A DNA stretch of 10,097 nucleotides from Bacteroidota bacterium (GCA_023390215.1 JAEWDG010000251.1:1-10097); one strand, 5' to 3'; shown: positions 1 to 6,725, numbered from the stretch's first letter. The notes: generated by a model from the sequence alone, not told the origin. Translations and numbers: made by a program.

Positions 1-841
1 GAATACGGCCGTCAGCAACTAACCTTTGCAAAGAGAGACGTGCAATTTCCCGACGCAAAGGATCAAAAGACGAAAGCACAATCGCTTCCGGGGTATCATC
101 AACAATCAGGTCAACACCGGTTGCCGCTTCAATAGCGCGGATGTTCCTTCCTTCTCTCCCGATGATCGATCCTTTGATCTCGTCGCTTTCAAGATTGAAA
201 ACGGAAATCGTGTTTTCAATAGCCTGTTCTGCAGCCGTGCGTTGTATGGTTTGTATTACAATTTTTCGGGCTTCTTTTCCGGCTTTTTGTTTGGCATCTT
301 CTATTATTTCCTGCTGAAGTGCGATAGCCTGTGTATGGGCTTCCTGTGTGAGGCTTTCAATCAGTTGCTTTTTAGCGTCATCCGCAGAAAGACCGGCCAC
401 TTTTTCCAGCCTCCGGATATGTTCTTCCTGGTGCTTTTCAAGTTCTGTACGCTTGATGTTTACAATCTCGATCTGGCGGTTCAGGTTTTCCTTGATCGCT
501 TCGGTTTCCTTAAGCTGTTTTTCTACGTTCGCATCCTTTTGGTTAAGGCTCTGTTCTTTTTGTTTGATCCGGTTTTCAGCTTCATGGATCTTTTGGTTAC
601 GGAGCAGAACTTCTTTGTCGTGCTCTGCCTTCAATTGAACAAATTTTTCCTTCGCCTCGAGTAATTTTTCTTTCTTAAGTGTTTCAGCTTGTGCCTGTCC
701 GTCGGCGATTAGTTTTGCAGCCTGTGCTTCCGCTTCTTCAACCTGCTTTTTTGTGTTACGGGCAAATAAGATTTTACCCAGGAGAATGCCCAAAATGAGC
801 GCTACGGCTCCTATGATGAGGGTCGTTATACTTAGATCCAT
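1..841 (-). CDS. rny: Ribonuclease Y, N-terminal 280 residues (partial, cut by window edge)
   Basis: RNase Y is a membrane-anchored endoribonuclease that starts bulk mRNA decay. The visible part begins with ATG at 841-839 and stays open to base 1. Residues about 4-27 form one hydrophobic anchor ([20 protein letters not shown]). Residues about 30-200 are a long charged coiled coil rich in K, E, Q and A. A KH RNA-binding domain follows from about 205, with the GxxG loop as GREG at about 228-231 (context [19 protein letters not shown]). The last visible residues, [10 protein letters not shown], are the conserved stretch that precedes the HD catalytic domain in this family, so the HD nuclease half lies outside the window. 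The family is usually about 520 residues, so roughly half is seen. It is the last visible gene of the pheT – coiled coil – zapA – rny series, 121 bases after zapA. No Shine-Dalgarno site is seen. The identification is firm from the architecture. Confidence 0.95.
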   Translation of the reverse strand, partial: MDLSITTLIIGAVALILGILLGKILFARNTKKQVEEAEAQAAKLIADGQAQAETLKKEKLLEAKEKFVQLKAEHDKEVLLRNQKIHEAENRIKQKEQSLNQKDANVEKQLKETEAIKENLNRQIEIVNIKRTELEKHQEEHIRRLEKVAGLSADDAKKQLIESLTQEAHTQAIALQQEIIEDAKQKAGKEARKIVIQTIQRTAAEQAIENTISVFNLESDEIKGSIIGREGRNIRAIEAATGVDLIVDDTPEAIVLSSFDPLRREIARLSLQRLVADGRI

Positions 842-846
842 TAATC

Positions 847-940
847 AATATGTGTTTTACTTGATTCACAATGAGTTATATCCTTCTAATCAAAAAGGTC
901 AGGGGATAGTCAGCGAAGATAGTGATTTTCAACACATATT
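847..940 (-). ncRNA. Candidate structured RNA between zapA and rny (possible 6S-like RNA or rny leader structure)
   Basis: The gap between the zapA stop and the rny start contains a perfect 10-base inverted repeat. On the minus strand it is AATATGTGTT at 940-931 and AACACATATT at 856-847, enclosing 74 bases. Shorter helices can form inside: UCAC with GUGA, UAUCC with GGAUA, and a competing UUGAUU (893-888) with AAUCAA (866-861). A terminal helix around a largely unpaired interior resembles 6S RNA, and in proteobacteria the 6S gene ssrS lies directly downstream of zapA. Both the position and the size of about 94 nt would fit. The alternative is a leader structure of rny: the 3' arm ends only 5 bases before the rny ATG, so the helix could hide the ribosome landing site. 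No clear dedicated promoter or U-tract terminator was found. The inverted repeat is certain; the RNA class is inference. Confidence 0.35.
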
Positions 941-962
941 AGAAGCTACCGGGCCGAACAGG

Positions 963-1247
963 TCAGATATTGCGCGCTATCAGATTTTCCATTTTTTCGA
1001 TCTGTTCCAGCAATTCTTTTTCAGCTTGGGGGTCGAAACTTTCCGTACCCGACTGCGTAGCGTACCAGATCACTACCATGGCGATATAATCCTGCATATC
1101 CTTGCCCGCGAACTGGGTTTTGAACTCAATGATCTTGTCATTAATCAGTTTGAGCGTTTTGCGGATCGCTTCCTCGTGCTCAGGGGACGTACGAATCCGG
1201 TAGGTCCGGTCAGCGATGAGAATGTTTATGGGAATTAGATCCGACAT
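963..1247 (-). CDS. zapA: Cell division protein ZapA
   Basis: ZapA is a small cytoplasmic protein that binds FtsZ and bundles its filaments at the division ring. The 94-residue product fits the family length. It opens with a short beta-rich head (IPINILIADRTYRIRTSPEH, residues 5-24), followed by helix with the usual EEAIRKTLKLINDKI stretch. A C-terminal helix rich in E, K and L (FDPQAEKELLEQIEKMENLI) would form the dimer or tetramer coiled coil. The ATG start at 1247-1245 lies one base after the stop of the preceding coiled-coil gene, which suggests translational coupling. The gene ends with TGA at 965-963. Its position between the pheT-linked coiled-coil gene and rny agrees with the order seen in other Bacteroidota. 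Confidence 0.88.
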   Translation of the reverse strand: MSDLIPINILIADRTYRIRTSPEHEEAIRKTLKLINDKIIEFKTQFAGKDMQDYIAMVVIWYATQSGTESFDPQAEKELLEQIEKMENLIARNI

Positions 1248-1248
1248 A

Positions 1249-1575
1249 TTATTGGTGTTGAAGCATCTGAATGCACTGATCTATTTGTTTGATGTAGCCG
1301 TTCAGTACTTTCTCAAAAGCGGCTTTATCCGTTTCATTCATCTTACCGGCTGAAGCTTTCAAGACATGTTGCTGCTCTTCCATAAGCCGAACCCTGTTCA
1401 GCAACTCTGCTTTTTCCGCCTCAAGCTTCTCGATTTTAGCAGCCTGCACCTGACACTTCTTTTGAAGGTCGGCATAACGGCGGATCAGATCCTGAAGCCT
1501 GCCGGTTAACCTGGTAATATGTTCACGGATCTTTTCCAATTTATTTTCGGATAACGGCCCCGTTTTTAGTTTCAA
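1249..1575 (-). CDS. Small coiled-coil protein between pheT and zapA (hypothetical, possible division-ring partner)
   Basis: This 108-residue protein has no named domain that I recognise. Residues about 13-68 are almost continuous heptad-like helix (LEKIREHITRLTGRLQDLI, then IEKLEAEKAELLNRVRLMEE), followed by a linker and a second helix (FEKVLNGYIKQIDQCIQML) at the C-terminus. There is no signal peptide or membrane segment. It is one base from zapA and overlaps pheT, so it is probably co-translated with both. Position and size suggest a division role like that of the ZapB coiled coil, but this is inference only. The start is uncertain because no ATG exists before residue 67. The longest reading uses TTG at 1575-1573 and overlaps the pheT end by 35 bases. 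A second TTG at 1539-1537 (residue 13) would remove the overlap and start where the helix starts. The frame closes three codons upstream of the first TTG. Confidence 0.75.
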   Translation of the reverse strand: MKLKTGPLSENKLEKIREHITRLTGRLQDLIRRYADLQKKCQVQAAKIEKLEAEKAELLNRVRLMEEQQHVLKASAGKMNETDKAAFEKVLNGYIKQIDQCIQMLQHQ

Positions 1576-3982
1576 ATGCGGTGATCAATGTATTCATCAT
1601 GGTTTCAGTTTCCTCATCGGTAAGGGTTTTCGTTTCATCCTGTAAAGTGAAACTGATGGCCATTGCTTTTTTGTTTTCACCGAGCTTCTCGCTTTCAAAA
1701 AGATCAAATAAGGCCAGTTTTTTCAATTCCGGGATATTCACCTGCTTAACCGTATCTCTCAGGGCGCCATAACTCACTCCTTTATCAACAACCAGGGAAA
1801 GATCACGGGTTACCGCAGGATATTTTGGAATCTCGCGGAAAGTTACACGTTGTTTACTTACTAAACTCAACAGCACATCCCAGTTGAGCTCGGCGTAAAA
1901 AACCGGTTGTTTTATATCAAATATTTTAAGAAGTTTCTGACTCACCTCTCCAACGAAACCCATTTCCTGTTTTTTAACCTGAATACCAGTGCTGTTTATA
2001 TAGCCGCTCAGGTTAACATCCTGAAAACTCATTGCGGGCGTTCCAGCGAAATGTAACAGATTCTCGATGATGCCTTTTAATTGAAAAAAATCTGTCCGGT
2101 GAGATTTGATTCGCCAACCCGGTTCACTGCTTCCCGTGATATAGATACAGAGTTTTCTTGTTTCTGTAAATTGATTGTCGGCATGGCTGTAAATTTTTCC
2201 AAATTCAAAACAGCGCAGGTCGTTGTTCTTACGGTTCTGATTATGCGCAACGACTGCTAAGGCAGATTGTACCATTGCAGGGCGTAAAATATCCAGCTCA
2301 GAACTCAGGCTGTTTATCATGCGGGCGGATGTGGCCAGCACTTCTTCATTGTAATAAGCACTGTTGGTAATGCTGTTGGTGAAGGTTTCATAAAAACCCA
2401 ATCCCACGAGGTGGTTTGCGAGTTTCTCTCTTAAAGACCTGGCGTTCGCAGTTGAATCGATTGAAGGGGTGATATAGATCCCTTTCGGAATTTCAATATT
2501 GTCCAGCCCATCGATGCGCATGATCTCTTCCACAAGATCAGCCGGTGCATGAATATCCGTTTTGCTGGTAGGTACGTTAACCTTAATTTTTTCTTCTGAA
2601 ATGTTCAGAATTTCAAACCCGAGGTTATTTAAAACCGATCTGACTAACGGTGAGGGATAAGCTTTTCCACTCAACTTCTTCAGGTAATCAAAATCGAGTT
2701 CAACAGTTCGTGCCGCCGGAGGAGCGGGGAATACGTCAGTAATCTTTTCTACAACCGCACCGGGGCAGGTTTCCCTGATCAGATCCACCGCACGTAGCAA
2801 CACGCGGTAAGTATTACCAATATCCACCCCTTTTTCAAAGCGGGCTGCAGCATCTGTTCTGAGATTATGTTGCAGTGAAGTGCGCCGTATGTTCACAGGA
2901 TTGAACCATGCGCTTTCCAGAATAATATTTTTTGTTTCTGCTTTCACACCACTGTTGATGCCTCCATAGACTCCGGCTATGCAAAGTGGTTTTTCCGCAT
3001 CGGCAACCAGAATGTCGCCTTCATTCATTTTTCTTTCCTTACTATCGAGGGTTACAAAAGATTCTCCCTTTCTGGCACTGCGGATAAAAAGTGATTCGTT
3101 TAGCACTTTATCCGCATCATATGCATGGAGCGGCTGCCCTGACTCATGCAATACAAAATTGGTTATGTCAACGATGTTGTTGATACTGTTTATGCCGATG
3201 ATACTGAGTCTCTCTTTCAACCATTCCGGACTTTCTTTCACTTCGATACCTGAGATCTTTGCTCCACAAAACCGTGCACAGGCTTTTTCGTTTTCAATTT
3301 TTACAAAATTCGTTTCGGCGTTTCCGTTAGTTGAGCTATATTTTGCAAGCGGATTATCAGGTCTGATCTCCTGGTCAAGGTGGTAGGAAAGGTATGCGCA
3401 CACATCCCGGGCCACACCCAGGTGGCTCATCGCATCAGTCCGGTTCGGTGTAAGTCCAATCTCGAAAACATAATCTGTTTGAATATTGAAAATCTCCGTC
3501 AGCTTTGTTCCGGGATGCAGCTCCGCATCAAGAATTTTAATACCCGCATGATCGTTTCCCAAGCCGATTTCATCTTCCGCACAGATCATTCCCATACTTT
3601 CCACACCACGGATCTTCGCTTTTTTTATCAGAAAATCTTCGCCGGATATGGGGTGAACAGTGGTTCCAACAGGCGCTACGATTACTTTTTGCCCTACACC
3701 CACATTAGGTGCGCCGCATACGATTTGTAAGATCTGATCCCCGCCAATATTAACGCTGGTGATTTTCAATTTATCCGCGCCGGGATGTTTTTCGCAATTC
3801 AAAACTTCACCCACAACCAGGTTGGCCAGGCCACCCCTGATGTTTTCTTTTTTTTCAAGGCTTTCAACTTCGAGCCCGATAGAAGTAAGAATAGAAGAAA
3901 GTTTTCCCGGTTCAACTGCATCTTTTACGGCTAAATTTTCCAGTGGCAGGTACTGGCATAACCAATCATAAGAAATCGTCAT
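1541..3982 (-). CDS. pheT: Phenylalanine--tRNA ligase beta subunit
   Basis: This is the beta chain of the cytoplasmic alpha2-beta2 enzyme that charges tRNA-Phe. At 813 residues it has the full-length bacterial form. The domains run in the standard order. An N-terminal segment is followed by an OB-fold tRNA-binding domain at about 50-155 (KHPGADKLKI at 65-74). The B3/B4 editing region spans about 225-395 (NNIVDITNFVLHESGQPLHA at 268-287). The B5 domain spans about 428-500 (PTSKTDIHAPADLVEEIMRI at 471-490). A catalytic-like core lies at about 505-700. A C-terminal ferredoxin-like anticodon-binding domain begins near 718 (YPAVTRDLSLVVD). The start is ATG at 3982-3980, directly behind a Bacteroidota-type -7 element. 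The alpha-subunit gene pheS is not adjacent; the upstream neighbour is the divergent dnaB, so pheS must lie elsewhere. The gene leads the operon with the coiled-coil gene, zapA and rny. Confidence 0.98.
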   Translation of the reverse strand: MTISYDWLCQYLPLENLAVKDAVEPGKLSSILTSIGLEVESLEKKENIRGGLANLVVGEVLNCEKHPGADKLKITSVNIGGDQILQIVCGAPNVGVGQKVIVAPVGTTVHPISGEDFLIKKAKIRGVESMGMICAEDEIGLGNDHAGIKILDAELHPGTKLTEIFNIQTDYVFEIGLTPNRTDAMSHLGVARDVCAYLSYHLDQEIRPDNPLAKYSSTNGNAETNFVKIENEKACARFCGAKISGIEVKESPEWLKERLSIIGINSINNIVDITNFVLHESGQPLHAYDADKVLNESLFIRSARKGESFVTLDSKERKMNEGDILVADAEKPLCIAGVYGGINSGVKAETKNIILESAWFNPVNIRRTSLQHNLRTDAAARFEKGVDIGNTYRVLLRAVDLIRETCPGAVVEKITDVFPAPPAARTVELDFDYLKKLSGKAYPSPLVRSVLNNLGFEILNISEEKIKVNVPTSKTDIHAPADLVEEIMRIDGLDNIEIPKGIYITPSIDSTANARSLREKLANHLVGLGFYETFTNSITNSAYYNEEVLATSARMINSLSSELDILRPAMVQSALAVVAHNQNRKNNDLRCFEFGKIYSHADNQFTETRKLCIYITGSSEPGWRIKSHRTDFFQLKGIIENLLHFAGTPAMSFQDVNLSGYINSTGIQVKKQEMGFVGEVSQKLLKIFDIKQPVFYAELNWDVLLSLVSKQRVTFREIPKYPAVTRDLSLVVDKGVSYGALRDTVKQVNIPELKKLALFDLFESEKLGENKKAMAISFTLQDETKTLTDEETETMMNTLITAFETKNGAVIRK

Positions 3983-4000
3983 ATATCTGTGCTAGAGCGA

Positions 4001-4008
4001 CAAAGATA
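4001..4008 (-). promoter_or_regulatory. pheT promoter, -7 element
   Basis: On the minus strand the bases read TATCTTTG, an exact match to the Bacteroidota -7 consensus TAnnTTTG. The last base is 18 bases before the pheT ATG, giving a short leader of roughly 10-14 bases. No good TTG was found about 19 bases upstream, so the -33 element is weak or absent. It would serve the whole pheT – zapA – rny series. Confidence 0.55.
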
Positions 4009-4201
4009 TACCATTTAAGCAGGGCTTAAGCTGTGGAAGAAATTGCACGGATGCAGCATCAGTAGCACTTCGTTTCGAGATTTTCAAACCTGAATTTTGT
4101 TTTTCACAGTGCAAAAGTCACCGGCTCCAAAGTGTTTTATGTGCATAAACTGAAGGGTTTCCCGTGCTGTATTTACAGGCAATGTTAATTCGTTTGTTGA
4201 A

Positions 4202-4246
4202 AACCGGTGGATAAGCGAATTTTGGGTGTCAACCAGTGGTGGAAAA
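4202..4246 (-). repeat. Pair of AACCnGTGG direct repeats overlapping DnaA-box-like sites
   Basis: AACCGGTGG (4202-4210) and AACCAGTGG (4231-4239) are 29 bases apart. Bases 4206-4214, read on the minus strand, give TTATCCACC, one mismatch from the DnaA box TTATNCACA. Bases 4238-4246 give TTTTCCACC, two mismatches, starting 32 bases further on (about three helical turns). A weaker two-mismatch site lies at 4032-4040. The repeats are visible; DnaA binding is a guess from the match and from the position ahead of dnaB. Confidence 0.3.
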
Positions 4247-4302
4247 ACTTTGTTTGAAAGTTAGTAACAGTTCAGTGTTAATTAATCATTACCAACAGCG
4301 TT

Positions 4303-4310
4303 TATCTTAG
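4303..4310 (+). promoter_or_regulatory. Possible dnaB promoter, -7 element
   Basis: TATCTTAG matches seven of eight positions of TAnnTTTG and would give a leader of about 85-90 bases containing the hairpin at 4321-4351. An alternative is TAATTTTT at 4333-4340, also seven of eight, inside the hairpin loop. Neither has a clear TTG about 19 bases upstream, so the true start site is unsettled. Confidence 0.25.
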
Positions 4311-4320
4311 CCACCCGTTT

Positions 4321-4351
4321 GAAAAGCCGGGATAATTTTTCCCCGGTTTTC
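4321..4351 (+). promoter_or_regulatory. Hairpin in the presumed dnaB leader
   Basis: GAAAA-G-CCGGG (4321-4331) pairs with CCCGGTTTTC (4342-4351), making a ten-pair stem with one bulged G and a ten-base A/T-rich loop. It ends 52 bases before the dnaB ATG. A weaker second stem, ATCAG with CTGAT, follows in the same leader at about 4368-4387. There is no U-run directly after either, so neither is a standard terminator. The function is unknown; a regulatory leader or a protein-binding site are the obvious options. Confidence 0.4.
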
Positions 4352-4403
4352 AGGCTAACCCTAAGGCATCAGCGCTAAAAAACTGATCCGCAAAAGAAAT
4401 AAA

Positions 4404-5981
4404 ATGGAATTTACCAACCTGAATAAAGACCGCAAACTCCGCCGCAAATCAGCAGTTGATCTGGGCAATATCGTATTTGGAAAAGTGCCGCCACAGGCCA
4501 AGGACCTGGAAGAGGCTATCCTGGGCGCCATCATGTTGGAAAAAGGTGCTTTCGATGTGGTGGTTGAGATCCTCAAACCCGAATGTTTTTATGTTGATGC
4601 ACATCAGAAGATATACCGTGCCATGCAGTCGCTGGCCATCAAAAGTCTTCCTATAGATCTGCTCACCGTTGTGGAAGAGCTTCGCACCAAAGAAGAACTT
4701 GAATTTGTTGGTGGTCCTTATTATGTTACCAGGCTGACGAACGCGGTGGTATCATCAGCAAATATTGAAGCACACAGCCGGATTGTTTTGCAGAAATTCA
4801 TTCAGCGTGAATTGATAAGGATCTCAGGGGAAATACTGGGTGAAGCGTATGAGGACAGCACTGATGTGTTTGATATGCTTGATGAAGCAGAAAGCAAGTT
4901 GTTTGAGATCACTAACAATCACCTTAGGAAAAATTTCGACAGCATCGATACGGTATTGGTGAAAACAATTCAGCGAATTGAGGATATGCGTAACCGTCAG
5001 GAAGACATCACGGGTGTACCCACCGGTTTTGCAACGCTGGATGCCATTACTTATGGATGGCAACCCACAGATCTGATCATTCTCGCTGCAAGGCCTTCCG
5101 TAGGTAAAACTGCCTTCGCGCTTAACCTTGCCCGTGCGGCAGCCATGCATCCTACCAAGCCTACCGCTGTTGGATTCTTTTCGCTGGAAATGAGCAGTGC
5201 ACAGTTGGTACAACGTATTCTCTCTGCTGAAAGTGAAATATGGCTGGAAAAAATCGCCAGAGGCAAACTGGAAGAACATGAGATGAAGCAACTGTATAAA
5301 AAAGGCATCGACCGGTTAAGTAAGGCCCCGATTTTTATTGATGACTCAGCAGCTTTAAACATCTTTGAATTGCGCGCCAAATGCCGCAGATTAAAAAATA
5401 AGCATAATGTAGGACTGATCCTGATCGATTATCTCCAATTGATGACGGGAAGTTCAGACCGCAACTCTAACCGCGAACAGGAGATCAGCAAAATTTCCAG
5501 GGATCTGAAAGGTCTGGCGAAAGAACTGCAGGTGCCGATCATAGCGCTTTCACAGTTGAGTCGTGAAGTGGAAAAAAGAAAAGAAGGTAATAAAATGCCG
5601 CAACTGAGCGACCTGCGTGAATCGGGTGCCATTGAACAGGATGCCGATCTGGTTATGTTCCTCTACCGTCCTGAGTATTATGACATAAATTCCAATGAAT
5701 TCGGAGAAAGCAATAAAGGGGAAACCCATGTAAAAATTGCCAAGCATCGTAATGGTAGTCTTGAAACCATTAAGCTAAGGGCGCTGTTGCATATTCAGAA
5801 ATTCGTGGAAGACGATAATCTGGGAGGGGGTGGTCCGGGAGGTGCTGCTCCGCCCATCCCTGCAGGCGGAAACTGGCGGCCGCTAAGCCCTGCGGAAGGC
5901 GGTGACGGTGGTGCGAGAATGTATATACAGAAAGGAAGTAAAATGAATGATGGTGAGTTTGATGAAGAAGCACCATTTTAA
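4404..5981 (+). CDS. dnaB: Replicative DNA helicase DnaB
   Basis: DnaB is the hexameric ATP-driven helicase that unwinds DNA at the replication fork and recruits primase. The 525 residues contain both standard domains. The N-terminal helical collar begins at VPPQAKDLEEAILGAIMLEK and runs to about residue 160. A linker follows, then the RecA-like motor from about residue 195. Walker A is ARPSVGKT at 229-236 (Lys235). Walker B is LILIDYLQLM, with the aspartate at 342. The arginine and sensor region is covered by LSQLSREVEKRK and LRESGAIEQDADLVMFLYRP. No intein interrupts the ATPase. After the motor comes a glycine/proline-rich tail (GGGGPGGAAPPIPAGG) ending in the acidic tip NDGEFDEEAPF, unlike the short tail of E. 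coli DnaB. The ATG follows an A-rich leader with no Shine-Dalgarno site. The gene is monocistronic by its terminator. Confidence 0.98.
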   Translation: MEFTNLNKDRKLRRKSAVDLGNIVFGKVPPQAKDLEEAILGAIMLEKGAFDVVVEILKPECFYVDAHQKIYRAMQSLAIKSLPIDLLTVVEELRTKEELEFVGGPYYVTRLTNAVVSSANIEAHSRIVLQKFIQRELIRISGEILGEAYEDSTDVFDMLDEAESKLFEITNNHLRKNFDSIDTVLVKTIQRIEDMRNRQEDITGVPTGFATLDAITYGWQPTDLIILAARPSVGKTAFALNLARAAAMHPTKPTAVGFFSLEMSSAQLVQRILSAESEIWLEKIARGKLEEHEMKQLYKKGIDRLSKAPIFIDDSAALNIFELRAKCRRLKNKHNVGLILIDYLQLMTGSSDRNSNREQEISKISRDLKGLAKELQVPIIALSQLSREVEKRKEGNKMPQLSDLRESGAIEQDADLVMFLYRPEYYDINSNEFGESNKGETHVKIAKHRNGSLETIKLRALLHIQKFVEDDNLGGGGPGGAAPPIPAGGNWRPLSPAEGGDGGARMYIQKGSKMNDGEFDEEAPF

Positions 5982-5991
5982 ATAACAAATG

Positions 5992-6019
5992 GGATGAGTA
6001 ATTTTGCTCATCCTTTTTT
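5992..6019 (+). terminator. Rho-independent terminator of dnaB
   Basis: GGATGAG (5992-5998) pairs perfectly with CTCATCC (6007-6013) across an eight-base loop and is followed at once by six T residues (6014-6019). It begins 10 bases after the dnaB stop, and the T-run ends directly against the rsmE ATG at 6020. This is a clear intrinsic terminator by sequence, though it occupies the whole space where an rsmE leader would be. Confidence 0.8.
5999..6006 (+). promoter_or_regulatory. rsmE promoter, -7 element inside the dnaB terminator loop
   Basis: The loop of the dnaB terminator reads TAATTTTG, an exact match to TAnnTTTG. A TTTT at 5976-5979 sits 19 bases upstream, near the usual -33 position (consensus TTTG). 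Transcription would start near 6010-6014, leaving an rsmE leader of only about 6-10 bases made mostly of the T-run. Confidence 0.45.
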
Positions 6020-6718
6020 ATGCCTGTTCCTTTTTTTTATACGAGAGAATTACCTGTTGAAGGCCAGATCCACCTCAGTGAAGAATCTTCCCATCATATT
6101 TCACAGGTACTGCGGATGGAATCAGGAGAGCGTTTACGCCTTACCGATGGTATGGGAAACCTATATGACGCAGTGATCGTTGACGCACACAAAAAACATA
6201 CGATCACTTCGATTCTCAGTCACCAGGTCATGGCGCCACCTCACGTAAAGACGGCTATAGCCATTTCCCTTTTGAAAAATACTACACGTTTCGAATGGTT
6301 CCTGGAAAAAGCTACAGAAATGGGGATAGGTTCCATCATACCCTTGATCTGTGAACGAACGGAGAAGCAAAATTTCCGTTTTGAAAGAATGCATGGTATC
6401 ATGGTAAGTGCTATCCTGCAATCTCAGCAGGTGTGGTTACCCTCGCTTACAGAACCCAGAAAATTTAAGGAAATCCTCGAGGCCGATTATCAGCAAAAAT
6501 TTATCGCACATTGCGAAGATCGAAAAGAGAAAAAAAATATTAAAAGTTTCAATGGCCTATCAGACAGTTTAATGCTTATTGGTCCTGAAGGGGATTTCAG
6601 TTCTAAAGAAATTGATCTGGCAATAGATGCAGGGTTTCAGCAGATTTCCCTGGGAGAAAAAAGATTGCGCACCGAAACAGCCGGTATGATGGCCGCAGCT
6701 TATCTTACCCATTTTTAA
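6020..6718 (+). CDS. rsmE: 16S rRNA (uracil(1498)-N3)-methyltransferase RsmE
   Basis: RsmE uses S-adenosylmethionine to methylate N3 of U1498 of 16S rRNA in the assembled small subunit. The 232-residue product has the family layout. An N-terminal PUA-like RNA-binding part begins PFFYTRELPVEGQIHLSEES (residues 4-23). A SPOUT-class knotted methyltransferase domain follows. Its marker segments are AILQSQQVWLPSL (131-143), the SAM-loop IGPEGDF (187-193) and LGEKRLRTETAGMMAA (211-226) at the C-terminal knot. The ATG at 6020 is preferred because the conserved FYT start follows it directly. It abuts the dnaB terminator, so there is no room for a Shine-Dalgarno site. The gene converges with the TerC-family gene, leaving a gap of 7 bases with no evident terminator. 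Confidence 0.93.
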   Translation: MPVPFFYTRELPVEGQIHLSEESSHHISQVLRMESGERLRLTDGMGNLYDAVIVDAHKKHTITSILSHQVMAPPHVKTAIAISLLKNTTRFEWFLEKATEMGIGSIIPLICERTEKQNFRFERMHGIMVSAILQSQQVWLPSLTEPRKFKEILEADYQQKFIAHCEDRKEKKNIKSFNGLSDSLMLIGPEGDFSSKEIDLAIDAGFQQISLGEKRLRTETAGMMAAAYLTHF

Positions 6719-6725
6719 AAACAGA

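Larger units (their letters stand above)
3983..4403. other. Divergent pheT/dnaB intergenic region, 421 bases, no gene
   Basis: No credible reading frame, tRNA or other RNA gene was found here. The region holds the pheT -7 element at its left end. In the middle is a run of three short inverted repeats: TTTATG-TG-CATAAA at 4136-4149, GGG-TTT-CCC near 4155-4163, and CTGTA-TT-TACAG at 4167-4178. Two AACCnGTGG direct repeats follow at 4202-4210 and 4231-4239, then a possible dnaB promoter and a 31-base hairpin. It is unusually long and structured for an otherwise tightly packed stretch, which suggests regulation of dnaB, of pheT, or of both. Confidence 0.6.

Noticed and set aside
26..664. Long open frame on the plus strand within rny
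   Set aside because: It is antisense to the coding frame of RNase Y, has low-complexity F/L-rich composition expected from the complement of a K/E/Q-rich coiled coil, and shows no domain.
753..1238. Plus-strand open frame covering the rny start, the intergenic gap and zapA
   Set aside because: It is a shadow frame across two well-supported minus-strand genes and has no recognisable domain.
4824..5380. Minus-strand open frames inside dnaB
   Set aside because: They lie antisense to the conserved helicase motor and have no recognisable features.
4404..5981. Intein in dnaB
   Set aside because: The Walker A and Walker B regions are continuous and the total length of 525 residues leaves no room for an intein.
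5994..6176. Alternative plus-strand frame starting inside the dnaB terminator
   Set aside because: It overlaps the clear rsmE frame, has no family resemblance, and begins within the terminator stem.
6712..6721. TTTTTAAAAA palindrome at the rsmE/TerC convergence as a bidirectional terminator
   Set aside because: There is no GC-rich stem beside it; it is just an A/T run at the 3' ends.
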